From: Cryobacterium lactosi
GTDB taxonomy: Bacteria; Actinomycetota; Actinomycetes; Actinomycetales; Microbacteriaceae
Length of the DNA stretch: 43,485 nt
Direction: 5' to 3'
Assembly (NCBI RefSeq): GCF_004403945.1
Contig: NZ_SOHM01000017.1
Coordinates: forward strand, 1-43,485
Shown one piece after another: positions 1-7,667 of the stretch. The position numbers and the translations under genes are program-made. The notes under the pieces are model-generated. The model was given only the letters and a program-made list of their open reading frames with translations. It made no database searches and was not told the DNA's origin. How positions within the stretch are numbered: position 1 is the stretch's first letter; each line of letters opens with the position of its first letter.

Positions 1-100
1 CCGGCTCAAAAGCCACCAGCCGACGCCCGATACGGCATAGTAGAAACACACATAGTGGTCCTGTTTTCAAACGGCACTATTGGCCCTGTTTTGGGTCGGC
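1..100. repeat. probable terminal region of the IS21-type remnant
   Basis: Two similar short segments, GGTCCTGTTTT near 57-67 and GGCCCTGTTTT near 81-92, lie at and just beyond the 3' end of the transposase remnant. Short repeated blocks near the ends are typical of IS21-type elements, so this is probably one end of the element. No intact istB-like ATPase frame is visible before the window edge. Element boundaries are inferred. Confidence 0.35.
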
Positions 101-654
101 GTTAACACCGCCGGCGCTGAGGAGGGAGGCGTGGTCGCCAGTCGCGAAGCGACCATAGGTCGCCGCTTGGTCGAGGGCCTTGTCGACTCGGGCGGTGCCG
201 CCGATCTTGGCCAGCGCCTCGTCCTCGGCCATCTTCACGTTCATCCTCGCGGTGTCGGCCTCAGCGGCCTCAAGCAACCAGGCGTGCGCGCCGGGAACTC
301 CGCTTCCGCGGTGGTGCGCGGTGTGATCGTGGGGTCGCCTGGGATTCCCCCGGTGATCGGGGAAGTGGGCGTCGTCCATGCGAGGGCTGGCGGGCCGGGC
401 CCGGTTGTGCCGGGCGACCTCGACGTGGCCCTCGCAGCCTACGGGGATGATGACGACATACTCCTCAGCCCCAACCCGACTGCGGAGTAACAAACGCCCA
501 GCAGGTGTGCGGGACGAAGTACTGTCCGGTGTCGAACGTGACCATCGGCGTGCTCTCCGGAACCGCCCGGGTCAGGCCGAGCGCGCCGGTCGGTTCTACT
601 GGCTGTCAGTGGGCAGTTCCGTGGCCGCCTACGGACAGTAGGGCACGGCCGCAA
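77..654 (-). pseudogene. IS21-family transposase (IstA) C-terminal remnant, frameshifted
   Basis: The reading frame ending at 77 contains a stretch that resembles the C-terminal region of IS21-type IstA transposases: EEYVVIIPVG, HVEVARHNRARP, then TARMNVKMAEDEALAKIG and ATYGRFATGDHASLLSAGG. The homologous sequence upstream (PESTPMVTFDTGQY, FVPHTCWAFV) is in another frame, so there is at least one frameshift near 480-500. The N-terminal HTH and the DDE catalytic core are absent. The element is therefore dead or only a fragment. It lies just downstream of the sugar operon and may mark an old insertion boundary. The family call rests on recalled family sequence and the upstream limit is approximate. 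Confidence 0.7.
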
Positions 655-971
655 ACAATCTCTACAACTCGCGGTAACTCCGCCGTTCCCGACAGCACCA
701 ATATTTTTTCATGGTCCGATATGAATTCGCCCTTACTTATGAAACGCGACGCCTTATCCGTTGTCCCTCTACAGCAGGGCAGTACACCGTCCGCCAGCGC
801 TACCGTGGTCCCGGAAACGTGCCACCAGCTGGCCGGACTGCCGCGAACATCGCTACCCGCCGATTATTGGGCTCAATAGCTCAACGCACGACGGGGGCGC
901 CGTAGCGGCGACCAATGCAGAAGGACGGAGACACACCCGCTGGATGCATCTCCATCCTGTAAATGTGCTCG
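655..971. other. intergenic region downstream of the sugar operon
   Basis: No convincing gene was found on either strand. The only structure seen is an imperfect inverted repeat, AGGACGGAG at 922-930 and CTCCATCCT at 950-958 with a 19-base loop. It lies just past the permease stop and could serve as a weak terminator for the leftward operon. The rest looks like decayed sequence next to the IS remnant. Confidence 0.4.
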
Positions 972-1880
972 TTACTTGAGACTGCCCATAGACAGCCCGC
1001 CCTGCCAATATTTCTGGAGCGAAAGGAAAGCGATGATGAGGGGAATGACCGAAACCAGTGCCCCTATGATGATCAGATTCCAAAGAGATGTCCCGCCACC
1101 GTTGTTTGCCGAGGCCAAGCCTTGCCACAAACCAAGTCCAGTCGTGACTGGGAACAACTGCGAGTTGGACAACATCACGAGCGGCAGGAAGTAGTTATTC
1201 CAGTTCGCAACGACTGACAGAAGTAGAACAGTGACTACCGCCGGCTTCATCAAAGGGAGCGCTACCTGGATGAAGGTTCGGAACTCGCTCGCACCGTCAA
1301 CCCGAGCAGCGTCCATCAGTTCTGTCGGCACGGCATCAGCTATGTAGACACGCATTAGATAGACGCCGAACGGATTCAAGAATGAAGGCAGGATGACTGC
1401 CCACATGGTGTCCGTCAGACTAGCAGTGGAGAACAGCACGAAGGTCGGGATCACCAATGCCGTTGCAGGGACCATTACTGAACCCAGCAAGAGAGCGAAT
1501 GTGAAGTTGCGTCCCCGGAATGCAAACTTGGCAAAACCATATCCTGCCAGAACGGCGATAACGGTAGCCCCCACTCCCCCGCCAATTGCGTAGAGGGCAG
1601 AGTTGGCCATCCACTGAAGGTAAATCCCATCGTTGTACGTAAATAGGAGACTGAGGTTTCCTACGTAGTCGATTGTCTGGTCAAACCACAGTGCACCGCC
1701 GGTGCCGTCGAAAAGGCCCTGGACATTCTTGGAGCTCGCTACGACCAACCACCAGAGGGGGACGAGGAAATATATGATCAGCGCGACGAGGAAGAGGTGA
1801 GAGACGACGGAGGAGGGTCGCCTCGCTCCTCGTTGGTTGCTTTGGCGGAGGGTCCCGCGACTTTCAATAACAGCGGTCAT
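972..1880 (-). CDS. carbohydrate ABC transporter permease (MalG/LacG type)
   Basis: Inner-membrane permease of a CUT1-type sugar importer, 302 residues, the usual length for MalG-type subunits. A hydrophobic helix lies near residues 28-50, followed by five more membrane segments. The EAA loop that contacts the ATPase is visible as MDAARVDGASEFRTFIQVAL. The start overlaps the stop of the MalF-type gene by four bases, indicating translational coupling. It is the last gene of the leftward order binding protein, MalF, MalG. No ATPase is encoded nearby; in actinobacteria such importers often borrow a shared MsiK/MsmK-type ATPase. The substrate cannot be read from the sequence. Confidence 0.93.
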   Translation of the reverse strand: MTAVIESRGTLRQSNQRGARRPSSVVSHLFLVALIIYFLVPLWWLVVASSKNVQGLFDGTGGALWFDQTIDYVGNLSLLFTYNDGIYLQWMANSALYAIGGGVGATVIAVLAGYGFAKFAFRGRNFTFALLLGSVMVPATALVIPTFVLFSTASLTDTMWAVILPSFLNPFGVYLMRVYIADAVPTELMDAARVDGASEFRTFIQVALPLMKPAVVTVLLLSVVANWNNYFLPLVMLSNSQLFPVTTGLGLWQGLASANNGGGTSLWNLIIIGALVSVIPLIIAFLSLQKYWQGGLSMGSLK

Positions 1881-2833
1881 GCGAAGACGCTCCCTCGTTT
1901 ACGGGTGAAGAACAAGAACACGTATACCGCGATAAAAATCACGATGCCCAGCGCGAATGAGATCGCCGATGCATAGTTGAATTGGGCATAGGTGAAAGCA
2001 AGGTTGTACGCGTAGATATTCGGCGTGAAATCTGGAGTCACCGTTCCGTTGGCGACTGGCGCGAGTATTTGCGGTTCTGTGAAGAACTGCAATGTACCGA
2101 TGACAGCAAAGACGAGGATCAGGACGAGGGCGTTCGACACCATAGGCAGCTTCACGCGAAGGGCAATCTGCCAAGAATTCGCACCATCGAGTCGGGCAGC
2201 TTCGTAGATCGATGGATCTATGCCTTGCAACGCCGCGAAAACGATGATCATGTAGTAGCCGGCCCATTGCCAGGTGACGACGTTGATCAAAGATCCGAAG
2301 ATACTGTCGGGCCCGAGAAGGAGCGGAGCTTGTGCGCCGAAGAAGCCGAAAATTCCATCGAGTGGTCCGAATGTCGGGCTGTATAGAAACCCCCACATTA
2401 GGGCGCCGATGACGGCTGGGATTGCGTAGGGAAGAAAGATTGCCAGACGCGCGAGACGCGCGAATCGGGAAGCGAGCTCATCTAGTACTAGCGCTGCGGC
2501 CACCGACACGATCATTTGGACAGGGACGAGAACCGCTGTGAAAGCGAGTACAAAACCAGCGCCTTTCAGAAAGGACGGGTCCGTAAATGCCTTCACGTAG
2601 TTATCTATGCCTGAGAAAGTTGTACCCGTTGCGAGTCCCTTTGTAAAAAGGCTGAGGTATAGCGCATACCCAAGCGGAATTACGAGAAAGAGCAGAAACA
2701 CTGCGAGAAACGGGGAGATAAAGATCCACCCGATGGCGCCTTTTTGCCGAATCCCTTGTCGGTTTGGTTTGTTTTTTGACTTCGTTCCGCGCGTCGTCGG
2801 ATGCGCGGGACGTGGCAAAGTCTCGGTAGTCAT
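1877..2833 (-). CDS. carbohydrate ABC transporter permease (MalF type)
   Basis: Partner permease of the same importer, 318 residues. After a basic cytoplasmic N-terminus of about 35 residues, the first membrane helix is near residues 33-58, with about six helices in all. The EAA loop is YEAARLDGANSWQIALRVKL. The ATG at 2833 follows a strong AAGGAGG ribosome site. The gene follows the binding-protein gene after a 72-base gap holding a strong hairpin, and runs directly into the MalG-type gene. It should form a heterodimer with that protein. Confidence 0.93.
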   Translation of the reverse strand: MTTETLPRPAHPTTRGTKSKNKPNRQGIRQKGAIGWIFISPFLAVFLLFLVIPLGYALYLSLFTKGLATGTTFSGIDNYVKAFTDPSFLKGAGFVLAFTAVLVPVQMIVSVAAALVLDELASRFARLARLAIFLPYAIPAVIGALMWGFLYSPTFGPLDGIFGFFGAQAPLLLGPDSIFGSLINVVTWQWAGYYMIIVFAALQGIDPSIYEAARLDGANSWQIALRVKLPMVSNALVLILVFAVIGTLQFFTEPQILAPVANGTVTPDFTPNIYAYNLAFTYAQFNYASAISFALGIVIFIAVYVFLFFTRKRGSVFA

Positions 2834-2867
2834 CGGATCGTCCTCCTTGTCGATCTAGGGAATGCAT

Positions 2868-2896
2868 TGTGGGCCGGTCCTAGCGGCCGGCCCACA
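2868..2896 (-). promoter_or_regulatory. intercistronic hairpin between binding protein and permeases
   Basis: A perfect 10-bp inverted repeat (TGTGGGCCGG, nine-base loop, CCGGCCCACA) lies between the binding-protein stop and the ribosome site of the MalF-type gene. It has no U-tract. Hairpins here in sugar operons commonly act as leaky terminators or mRNA stabilisers that keep the binding protein in excess over the permeases; that role is inferred. Confidence 0.6.
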
Positions 2897-2905
2897 CGTT
2901 ATTGA

Positions 2906-4288
2906 TTATTCGGTGACAGTGAAGCCCTGACTCTTTGCGTACTTCACCACGCTTTTCTGGAGTGCTTCTGCCGCTTCGTCGCCGGATCGGCCCGAGGTAT
3001 TGATGGCTGCGATCTGCTTTTGCAGCTCAGCGTAGTAATACGCGGTAAAGGGAGGAAGCGTTGCGCCGGTGTATGCATTCGCTGCCGGTACGTAGATCTC
3101 TTTGTTCGCGAGCTGGCCACCGAAGAACGCGGAGCCACCCTCGAGAAAGTCTGGATCTTCGAGCCCGACCTTGCTCAGGGGGAAGATGACCTGCTTCGAC
3201 CATCCGTCTTTGACCGACTCCTGATCGGCGTAGAGCTCGAGAGCAACCTGCGCGGAAAGCTTCTTATCCGTTGCCTGCGTCGTCACGGCGAACGTTGATC
3301 CGCCCCAGTTCACCTGAACAGGATTGGACGCGTCCCACTGCGGGAGGGGAGCAGCGGCCAAGCGGCCCGCATCTTCGCCCTGGCCTACCCCGGCTCCAGT
3401 CAGGTAACCGGGGCCCCATGCCGCCCCAATGTATGTCGCGTAGTCGCCCTTGATGAAACCGGAAATGTAGTCCGTCGTAAACTGGTCCTGTTTGCCGATC
3501 AGTCCCTTTTGGGAGAGGTCAGCCCAGTAGTTGAGAACGTCAACGGACGCTGGATCGTTCAATTCAATCCCGATCGTCTTCGGGTCCTCCGAGTAGTTGT
3601 AGACGAAGGGGATCGCACCCTTCTGGGACTGGAGTGCGAGTGTAGCGGCTGGGGTATTACTCGCCAGGTCGCCGAAAAGGGGGCCGCCCGCATCTTTCAT
3701 CTTTTGAGCGGCCGCAGCGTATTCTTCCCAGGTGGTCGGCACTTCGATGTCGTACTTATCGAAAATGTCGGTCCGGTAGATCATTCCCATTGGGCCGCCG
3801 TCGACAGGTACCGCGTAAACGCCGTCGCCCGCAGAGACGTCCTTAATGGCGCCTTCGCTGAAGTTTGCTTTTACATCGTCCCAGCCGAGACCGCTGATGT
3901 CTACAAGCGAGTCCTGAATTTCATATGAAGTCAGCTGATCGCCCTCGAGCATGATGACATCGGGTGCGCCCTTTTTTGCAGCGATAGCAGTCTGAAACTT
4001 GCTGTACTCCGCCTGGCCCTGGCCCACGTTTCGCCAGCAAACCTGAACGTCCGTGTGACTATTGTTGAAGTTGTCGACGACCGTAGCGGCGTTGGGGTAC
4101 CATGCCCAAACGGTGACCAGCGGGGCACCTTTTTCAACAATTTTGTTGGTGCAATCGCTCGCCTTAGCTGGTCCGTTTGGGCCCGCCGCGAGTGCATCGC
4201 CGGATGATACGCCGCCGGAACTGCACGCAGTCATCCCAACTGCTAGCGCCGCGGTTGCCGCGATCGCGAGGACGGATTTGAATCTCAC
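2906..4288 (-). CDS. extracellular sugar-binding lipoprotein of an ABC importer
   Basis: Family 1 solute-binding protein, 460 residues, which captures the sugar outside the cell and delivers it to the MalF/MalG pair. The N-terminus is a lipoprotein signal: basic start, hydrophobic stretch SVLAIAATAALAVGM, then a TAC lipobox-type cysteine near residue 21. The GTG at 4288 is chosen because it follows AAAGGAG and starts exactly at the signal peptide; the frame stays open upstream to 4375 but adds a non-signal extension. First gene of the importer operon, preceded by two LacI-type operators. Confidence 0.92.
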   Translation of the reverse strand: MRFKSVLAIAATAALAVGMTACSSGGVSSGDALAAGPNGPAKASDCTNKIVEKGAPLVTVWAWYPNAATVVDNFNNSHTDVQVCWRNVGQGQAEYSKFQTAIAAKKGAPDVIMLEGDQLTSYEIQDSLVDISGLGWDDVKANFSEGAIKDVSAGDGVYAVPVDGGPMGMIYRTDIFDKYDIEVPTTWEEYAAAAQKMKDAGGPLFGDLASNTPAATLALQSQKGAIPFVYNYSEDPKTIGIELNDPASVDVLNYWADLSQKGLIGKQDQFTTDYISGFIKGDYATYIGAAWGPGYLTGAGVGQGEDAGRLAAAPLPQWDASNPVQVNWGGSTFAVTTQATDKKLSAQVALELYADQESVKDGWSKQVIFPLSKVGLEDPDFLEGGSAFFGGQLANKEIYVPAANAYTGATLPPFTAYYYAELQKQIAAINTSGRSGDEAAEALQKSVVKYAKSQGFTVTE

Positions 4289-4355
4289 TGTGTTCTCCTT
4301 TGAACTGGTTGGATGCGAGGAAATGTGATGAACGCTGCTCGTGTCAGGCATTTCT

Positions 4356-4390
4356 ACAACGTTGTGCATTTGCAATTTGCAACGTTGTGT
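4356..4390. promoter_or_regulatory. two tandem LacI-type operators upstream of the sugar operon
   Basis: Two copies of the palindrome CAACGTTG, each flanked as (G/A)CAACGTTGTG, lie at 4357-4364 and 4380-4387, with centres 23 bp apart, within 100 bp upstream of the binding-protein start. The same palindrome occurs upstream of the repressor gene. CG-centred palindromes are typical LacI-family operators, so both are probably bound by the adjacent repressor. Confidence 0.8.
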
Positions 4391-4407
4391 TAATTGCCCT
4401 GCGATGG

Positions 4408-4436
4408 ATGCTTGTATAACTTGGACGGAATGTCAA
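4408..4436 (-). promoter_or_regulatory. possible promoter of the sugar importer operon
   Basis: On the minus strand a perfect TTGACA (4436-4431) lies upstream of the operators. At 17-bp spacing only a weak AAGCAT is present; a better TATACA lies too close (12 bp). The operators sit just downstream, where a bound repressor would block transcription. The -10 assignment is uncertain. Confidence 0.35.
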
Positions 4437-4455
4437 GCAGATGCTGCCGATTGCG

Positions 4456-5472
4456 TCACGAATGAGACCTCGGCATGACCGACTTTCGTACCACCAAATG
4501 GAAGTCCGGTTCAGAGAGATGTGGCACAGCCCCCCGGTCAGCAATACGTCTGGCCAGCGCAGTCACGGCAAGTTCGGCGATGCTGGACCTGCCGGGATTG
4601 ATTGTTGTCAACTCTGGAAACGAGTATTGCGCTTCCTCAATATCGTCAAAACCAACAACCGATACGTCAAATGGGACACGAAGACCCACTTCTTGAAGCG
4701 CATGTATTGCGCCGAGCGCCAAAGTGTCATTGAACGCGAATACGGCGTCGGGAGGGTCCCCCCGCCCAAGGACGTGCCGCATGGACCGCGCCCCATCCAA
4801 TCGGTGCCAAGGGGTCGCCTCCCCCACGAGATTGAGATCAAAGGCTATGCCTGCTGCTTGTAACGCCTGCCGGTAGCCTTCGAGCCTGAAATGAGGAGAT
4901 CCTCCGGGCTTAGAAAGATCAGCTCCAATTGCCGCGATGCGTTTATGACCGGTCTCGAGTAGGTACTCGGTCGCATAACGCGATGCTTCGACATTGCGCA
5001 TGACGACCTGATCCATCGTCCCGGGGAATAACGCTTCTCCCAAGAGCACCACAGGCCCCGCTGCCTCTAGTTGAGGAATGTCTCTGTCTTCCAACCAAAG
5101 TGGATTGAAGATTAGACCGTCGGTCATGCGCCGTCGTGGACTAGATAAGATTTCGAGTTCGCCTGCGCGACTTGGAATGCTCTGTTCTGTCAGCACCGTC
5201 AGGTCATGCCGCTGCGCAGCCTCGATAACCTGGGCGGCCAATTCGGCGAAATACGGAAGGCTCAACTCCGGCACTGCGAAGCCGATCATTCCCGTTCTGC
5301 CGAGGCGAAGGGATCTGGCTTGGAGATTCGGCCGGTAATCCAGCTCCTCTATAGCCGCCAACACCTTGCTTCGCGTTTGATCGCGGACAAACGGATAATC
5401 ATTAACAACGTTAGAGACAGTCTTGAAAGAGACGCCGGCCAGCTTTGCAACGTCGTGCAGGGTGGATGCCAC
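4456..5472 (-). CDS. LacI-family transcriptional repressor of the sugar operon
   Basis: Sugar-responsive repressor of 338 residues, the usual length for the family. The N-terminal HTH and hinge helix are clear (TLHDVAKLAGVSFKTVSNVV, then RPNLQARSLRLGRTGMIG). A periplasmic-binding-protein-like effector domain follows, ending with the typical DVSVVGFDDIEEAQYSFPELTTI. The GTG at 5472 is chosen because GGGAGAGAGG precedes it and the protein then begins at the HTH. It lies upstream of the importer operon on the same strand. A CAACGTTG site upstream of its own start suggests autoregulation. The inducer is unknown. Confidence 0.93.
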   Translation of the reverse strand: MASTLHDVAKLAGVSFKTVSNVVNDYPFVRDQTRSKVLAAIEELDYRPNLQARSLRLGRTGMIGFAVPELSLPYFAELAAQVIEAAQRHDLTVLTEQSIPSRAGELEILSSPRRRMTDGLIFNPLWLEDRDIPQLEAAGPVVLLGEALFPGTMDQVVMRNVEASRYATEYLLETGHKRIAAIGADLSKPGGSPHFRLEGYRQALQAAGIAFDLNLVGEATPWHRLDGARSMRHVLGRGDPPDAVFAFNDTLALGAIHALQEVGLRVPFDVSVVGFDDIEEAQYSFPELTTINPGRSSIAELAVTALARRIADRGAVPHLSEPDFHLVVRKSVMPRSHS

Positions 5473-5556
5473 TGAAGCCTCTCTCCCGATCGCGATGCAG
5501 TGCTCGTGTTTATCCAACCTACGCTAAGCGGAAGCATCAGCGTCGTTTCAGGTGAT

Positions 5557-5564
5557 CAACGTTG
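5557..5564. promoter_or_regulatory. LacI-type operator upstream of the repressor gene
   Basis: Third copy of the CAACGTTG palindrome, 85 bp upstream of the repressor GTG start. Presence at both units of one locus supports negative autoregulation. From here to 5764 no gene or other convincing site was seen. Confidence 0.65.
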
Positions 5565-5764
5565 TAATTCAGAACAAAATTGCTATGTTTTGGGTCATGA
5601 AGACACCACCACTGCGTCGGCGCTCGGTTTGAAATCCTTGCCATACCAGCATACGACTGGGAACGCCACGCAACGGTGATCTTCGGCAATGCTCGGGTGA
5701 ATGGGTCTACGTGTCGTTGCTGATCGAGACTCGATCTAAGCCGACCTGTCGATTCAAATAGCCG

Positions 5765-6618
5765 CTAGCGGCTGAGTCCACCACGTTCCCGCTGCAAGCC
5801 GGGACTCTGAGAGCCGTTGCGGGCCTTGGCCTGCTTGCCTGGCTTAGTCGCCACGGCCGCGTTGGGGTGGGTACCGTTCTCTCGATCGGCAACCAAGCGG
5901 ACTCTCTGTAGCTGGGGATCGACGCTCGACTTTTCCATGTCGGCGGCGTACGACTCGCGGCGCCCTGCGCTGTCGTAGGTGTTCGCGGCGTCGTCACGAG
6001 TGACGTCTGCCCTGCCGGTCAGTTGCTCCCGTGACAAACCCTCCGCGGGCTCGTCGCTTGTGTTCTCGGCGCGTTCCTGGCCGCGGTCGCGTTCTTCGGC
6101 TTTGCGGTCCAGCTGGTCGGCTACCGTGAGCAGCGCTGCCGCTTCGGCGTAGTCCGTGCCGCTCTCGCCTCGGCTCTCCGCGGAAGCGCTGCGGTCCTGC
6201 TGGGCACGGGCTAGTGCCTCTCGTACTGCGGTGGGGTCGGCGTCCAGGTTGTTCACGTCGATGCCGTACAGGCCGCGCAGTTCCTCGCGCATGCGATCGG
6301 AGGTGCGCGCAATGTCGGGATCCACGGTGCGCCATGCGTCGGCCGTCTCGTAAGCCGTGGCAATGTCGTCGATCCCCGCAGTGTTCCACCACTCCTGCTG
6401 CTGCACGGGAGCCAGGCTGGCTCGTGCTGCGTTCCGCTCCGCATCGAACCGAACCGAACCTGCAGTTCCTTGGTCTGTTGCTCGGTGCGCACCTGGGCGT
6501 TCCTGGCCAGCTCCTCACGGAGCCGGGCGAAACGCTCGGCCATCTGCGTGGCAACGGTCAGAGCAACACGCATCTGCCCGTCGAACTCGTCGCCGATGCC
6601 GTCTGATTCTTCGGCCAT
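5765..6618 (-). pseudogene. conjugation-associated protein, frameshifted by a 5-bp repeat expansion
   Basis: One gene is split over two frames. Residues MAEESDGIGDEFDGQMRVAL to ELQVRF are read from 6618. The continuation, DAERNAARASLAPVQQQEWW and onward to 5765, is in another frame. The break coincides with three tandem GAACC units at 6446-6460; two units would restore one frame of about 282 residues. The protein is charged and probably helical, with a DUF-type look known from actinobacterial mobilisation regions; its function is not established. Its last 50 residues begin DPQLQRV, similar to the tails of three other proteins here. The 3' part could start from GTG 6406, though no good ribosome site is seen. 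Confidence 0.7.
6446..6460. repeat. three tandem GAACC units inside a coding region
   Basis: GAACC is repeated exactly three times on the plus strand (GGTTC in the gene's sense). Removing one unit rejoins the two halves of the surrounding gene: the first-frame start at 6618 and the GAT codon at 6445 then differ by a multiple of three. Such tracts change length by slipped-strand replication. Confidence 0.85.
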
Positions 6619-6633
6619 TGTGGTGCCCCCTCG

Positions 6634-6936
6634 TTATCTCTCGTGACCGTCGCGCCCGTTCGGCGTGACGGTGGTCTGTGGCTTGTGGGACTCGATACGT
6701 GTCGGCACGGGCGAGCCAGTTCCGGGGACGACCTGGCCGCGCTGTGCGGCTTGGACGATCTTCGCTAGCTCCGGGTCAAGGCCTTCGGCCGGCGTCGGCA
6801 TCGCGCTGCCTGTCTGTCCGGTTTCGGCGCGGACGATGGCCGGCAAACGGTCACGTACCTGCGAGTACTGCTCCCGCAACGTGCGGTCGAGCTGCGATGC
6901 GCGCTGGGCTTCACCGATGGCCGTGTGCATGTCCAT
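6634..6936 (-). CDS. small mobilisation-region protein, possible relaxase C-terminal remnant
   Basis: 100 residues starting MDMHTAIGEAQRASQLDRTL, amphipathic and charged, then a Pro/Gly-rich tail. The segment EGLDPELAKIVQAAQRGQ starts a 46-residue tail like those of the Fic toxin and two other proteins in this window. It lies 15 bases upstream of the frameshifted conjugation-associated gene, where large relaxases are often found in related plasmids, so it may be the surviving C-terminus of one. No relaxase His triad or catalytic Tyr region remains nearby. The function is unproven; it could also be a complete small gene. Confidence 0.5.
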   Translation of the reverse strand: MDMHTAIGEAQRASQLDRTLREQYSQVRDRLPAIVRAETGQTGSAMPTPAEGLDPELAKIVQAAQRGQVVPGTGSPVPTRIESHKPQTTVTPNGRDGHER

Positions 6937-7034
6937 GACCGCTTTGACGGTCGATGCTAGCTGGCATCGTCGGCAGTCTCCTCGAAGGTCTGGTCACCGA
7001 CCCTCGATGGACAAGGGCGACGGTGCTCGTGGGT

Positions 7035-7062
7035 GGTGCCCGACCGTGAACGATCGGGCACC
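7035..7062. repeat. 12-bp inverted repeat with TGAA loop
   Basis: GGTGCCCGACCG (7035-7046) and CGATCGGGCACC (7051-7062) form a hairpin with a four-base loop and one C/A mismatch. It has no U-tract on either side. It could be an origin-of-transfer hairpin or an operator for the adjacent mobilisation remnants; neither is proven. Confidence 0.45.
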
Positions 7063-7232
7063 ATCCTCCGCCGGGCATGGACGTACCATCGTTGGGCCAT
7101 CCGAACTGGCGGAGTGATTTCCACGCTACGTCGACCAGCGGGATCGCTCCACCAACCACGGCCTGTCGAGCAGACGTGTCCACGTCAACATGCCCGCGCA
7201 GGCACCATATCTGCACCATCGAGCGTGTCTCG

Positions 7233-7252
7233 TATCCCTAGGGATATAAGAC
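7233..7252 (-). promoter_or_regulatory. palindrome with motif shared with the tra operon leader
   Basis: TATCCCTAGGGATA at 7233-7246 is a perfect 14-bp palindrome, continuing into AGGGATATAAGAC (7240-7252). Nearly the same 13-mer (AGGGATATAGGAC) occurs at 22772-22784, about 40 bp upstream of the tra operon start. On the minus strand it reads GTCYTATATCCCT and may hold a -10 element or regulator site. Confidence 0.4.
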
Positions 7253-7386
7253 GTGTCACGGCCGTGACCTGCACTTTCTCAGAGTCGGCGGAATCTTGCG
7301 GCCCGGCGAGTCTCATAACTACGTCGCACAACCTCCTGCTTGAATTGCGGTACTCACCGTTAGTTATCAGACACCCTAAGCACGCC

Positions 7387-7667
7387 GTGACGAAGCTGAT
7401 CGGCCACGCGCGCGTATCGACGCGCCAGCAGCCCCCGACCGGCAAGAGGTGGATCTTTTGGCCGCTGGTGTCCGACGTGATGACCTCTACGTCGACAACA
7501 GCGTTTCCGGCGCTCGAGCGCCTCGAGGCCGGACTTCGATCGCGCGCTCAACGCCCTCGAGGCCGGCGACACTCTCATCATCACGACTCTGGACCGGCTG
7601 GGGCGATCGACACAGAACATGCTCTGCGGTCGATACACAATGAATGTCGAGGTCAGCGTTGGCTAAT
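7387..7667 (+). pseudogene. truncated, frameshifted serine recombinase (resolvase/invertase)
   Basis: Three frames together give the N-terminal catalytic domain of a Pin-type serine recombinase. KLIGHARVSTRQQ carries the catalytic Ser. EVDLLAAGVRRDDLYVDNSV follows in the next frame, and RPDFDRALNALEAGDTLIIT plus TLDRLGRSTQNML in a third. Two frameshifts, near 7432 and 7530, and loss of everything after the LDRLGRS region make it inactive. It abuts the 3' end of the AbiEii gene, so arrival of the toxin-antitoxin cargo may have truncated it. An intact but different serine recombinase lies at 40882-41463. Confidence 0.8.

Larger units (their letters stand above)
6937..7386. other. non-coding stretch upstream of the mobilisation remnants
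   Basis: No convincing gene was seen. It contains a strong imperfect inverted repeat (7035-7062) and a palindrome with an AGGGATATAAGAC motif (7233-7252), both listed separately. Its position suggests the former control or transfer-origin region of the lost mobilisation genes. Confidence 0.4.
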
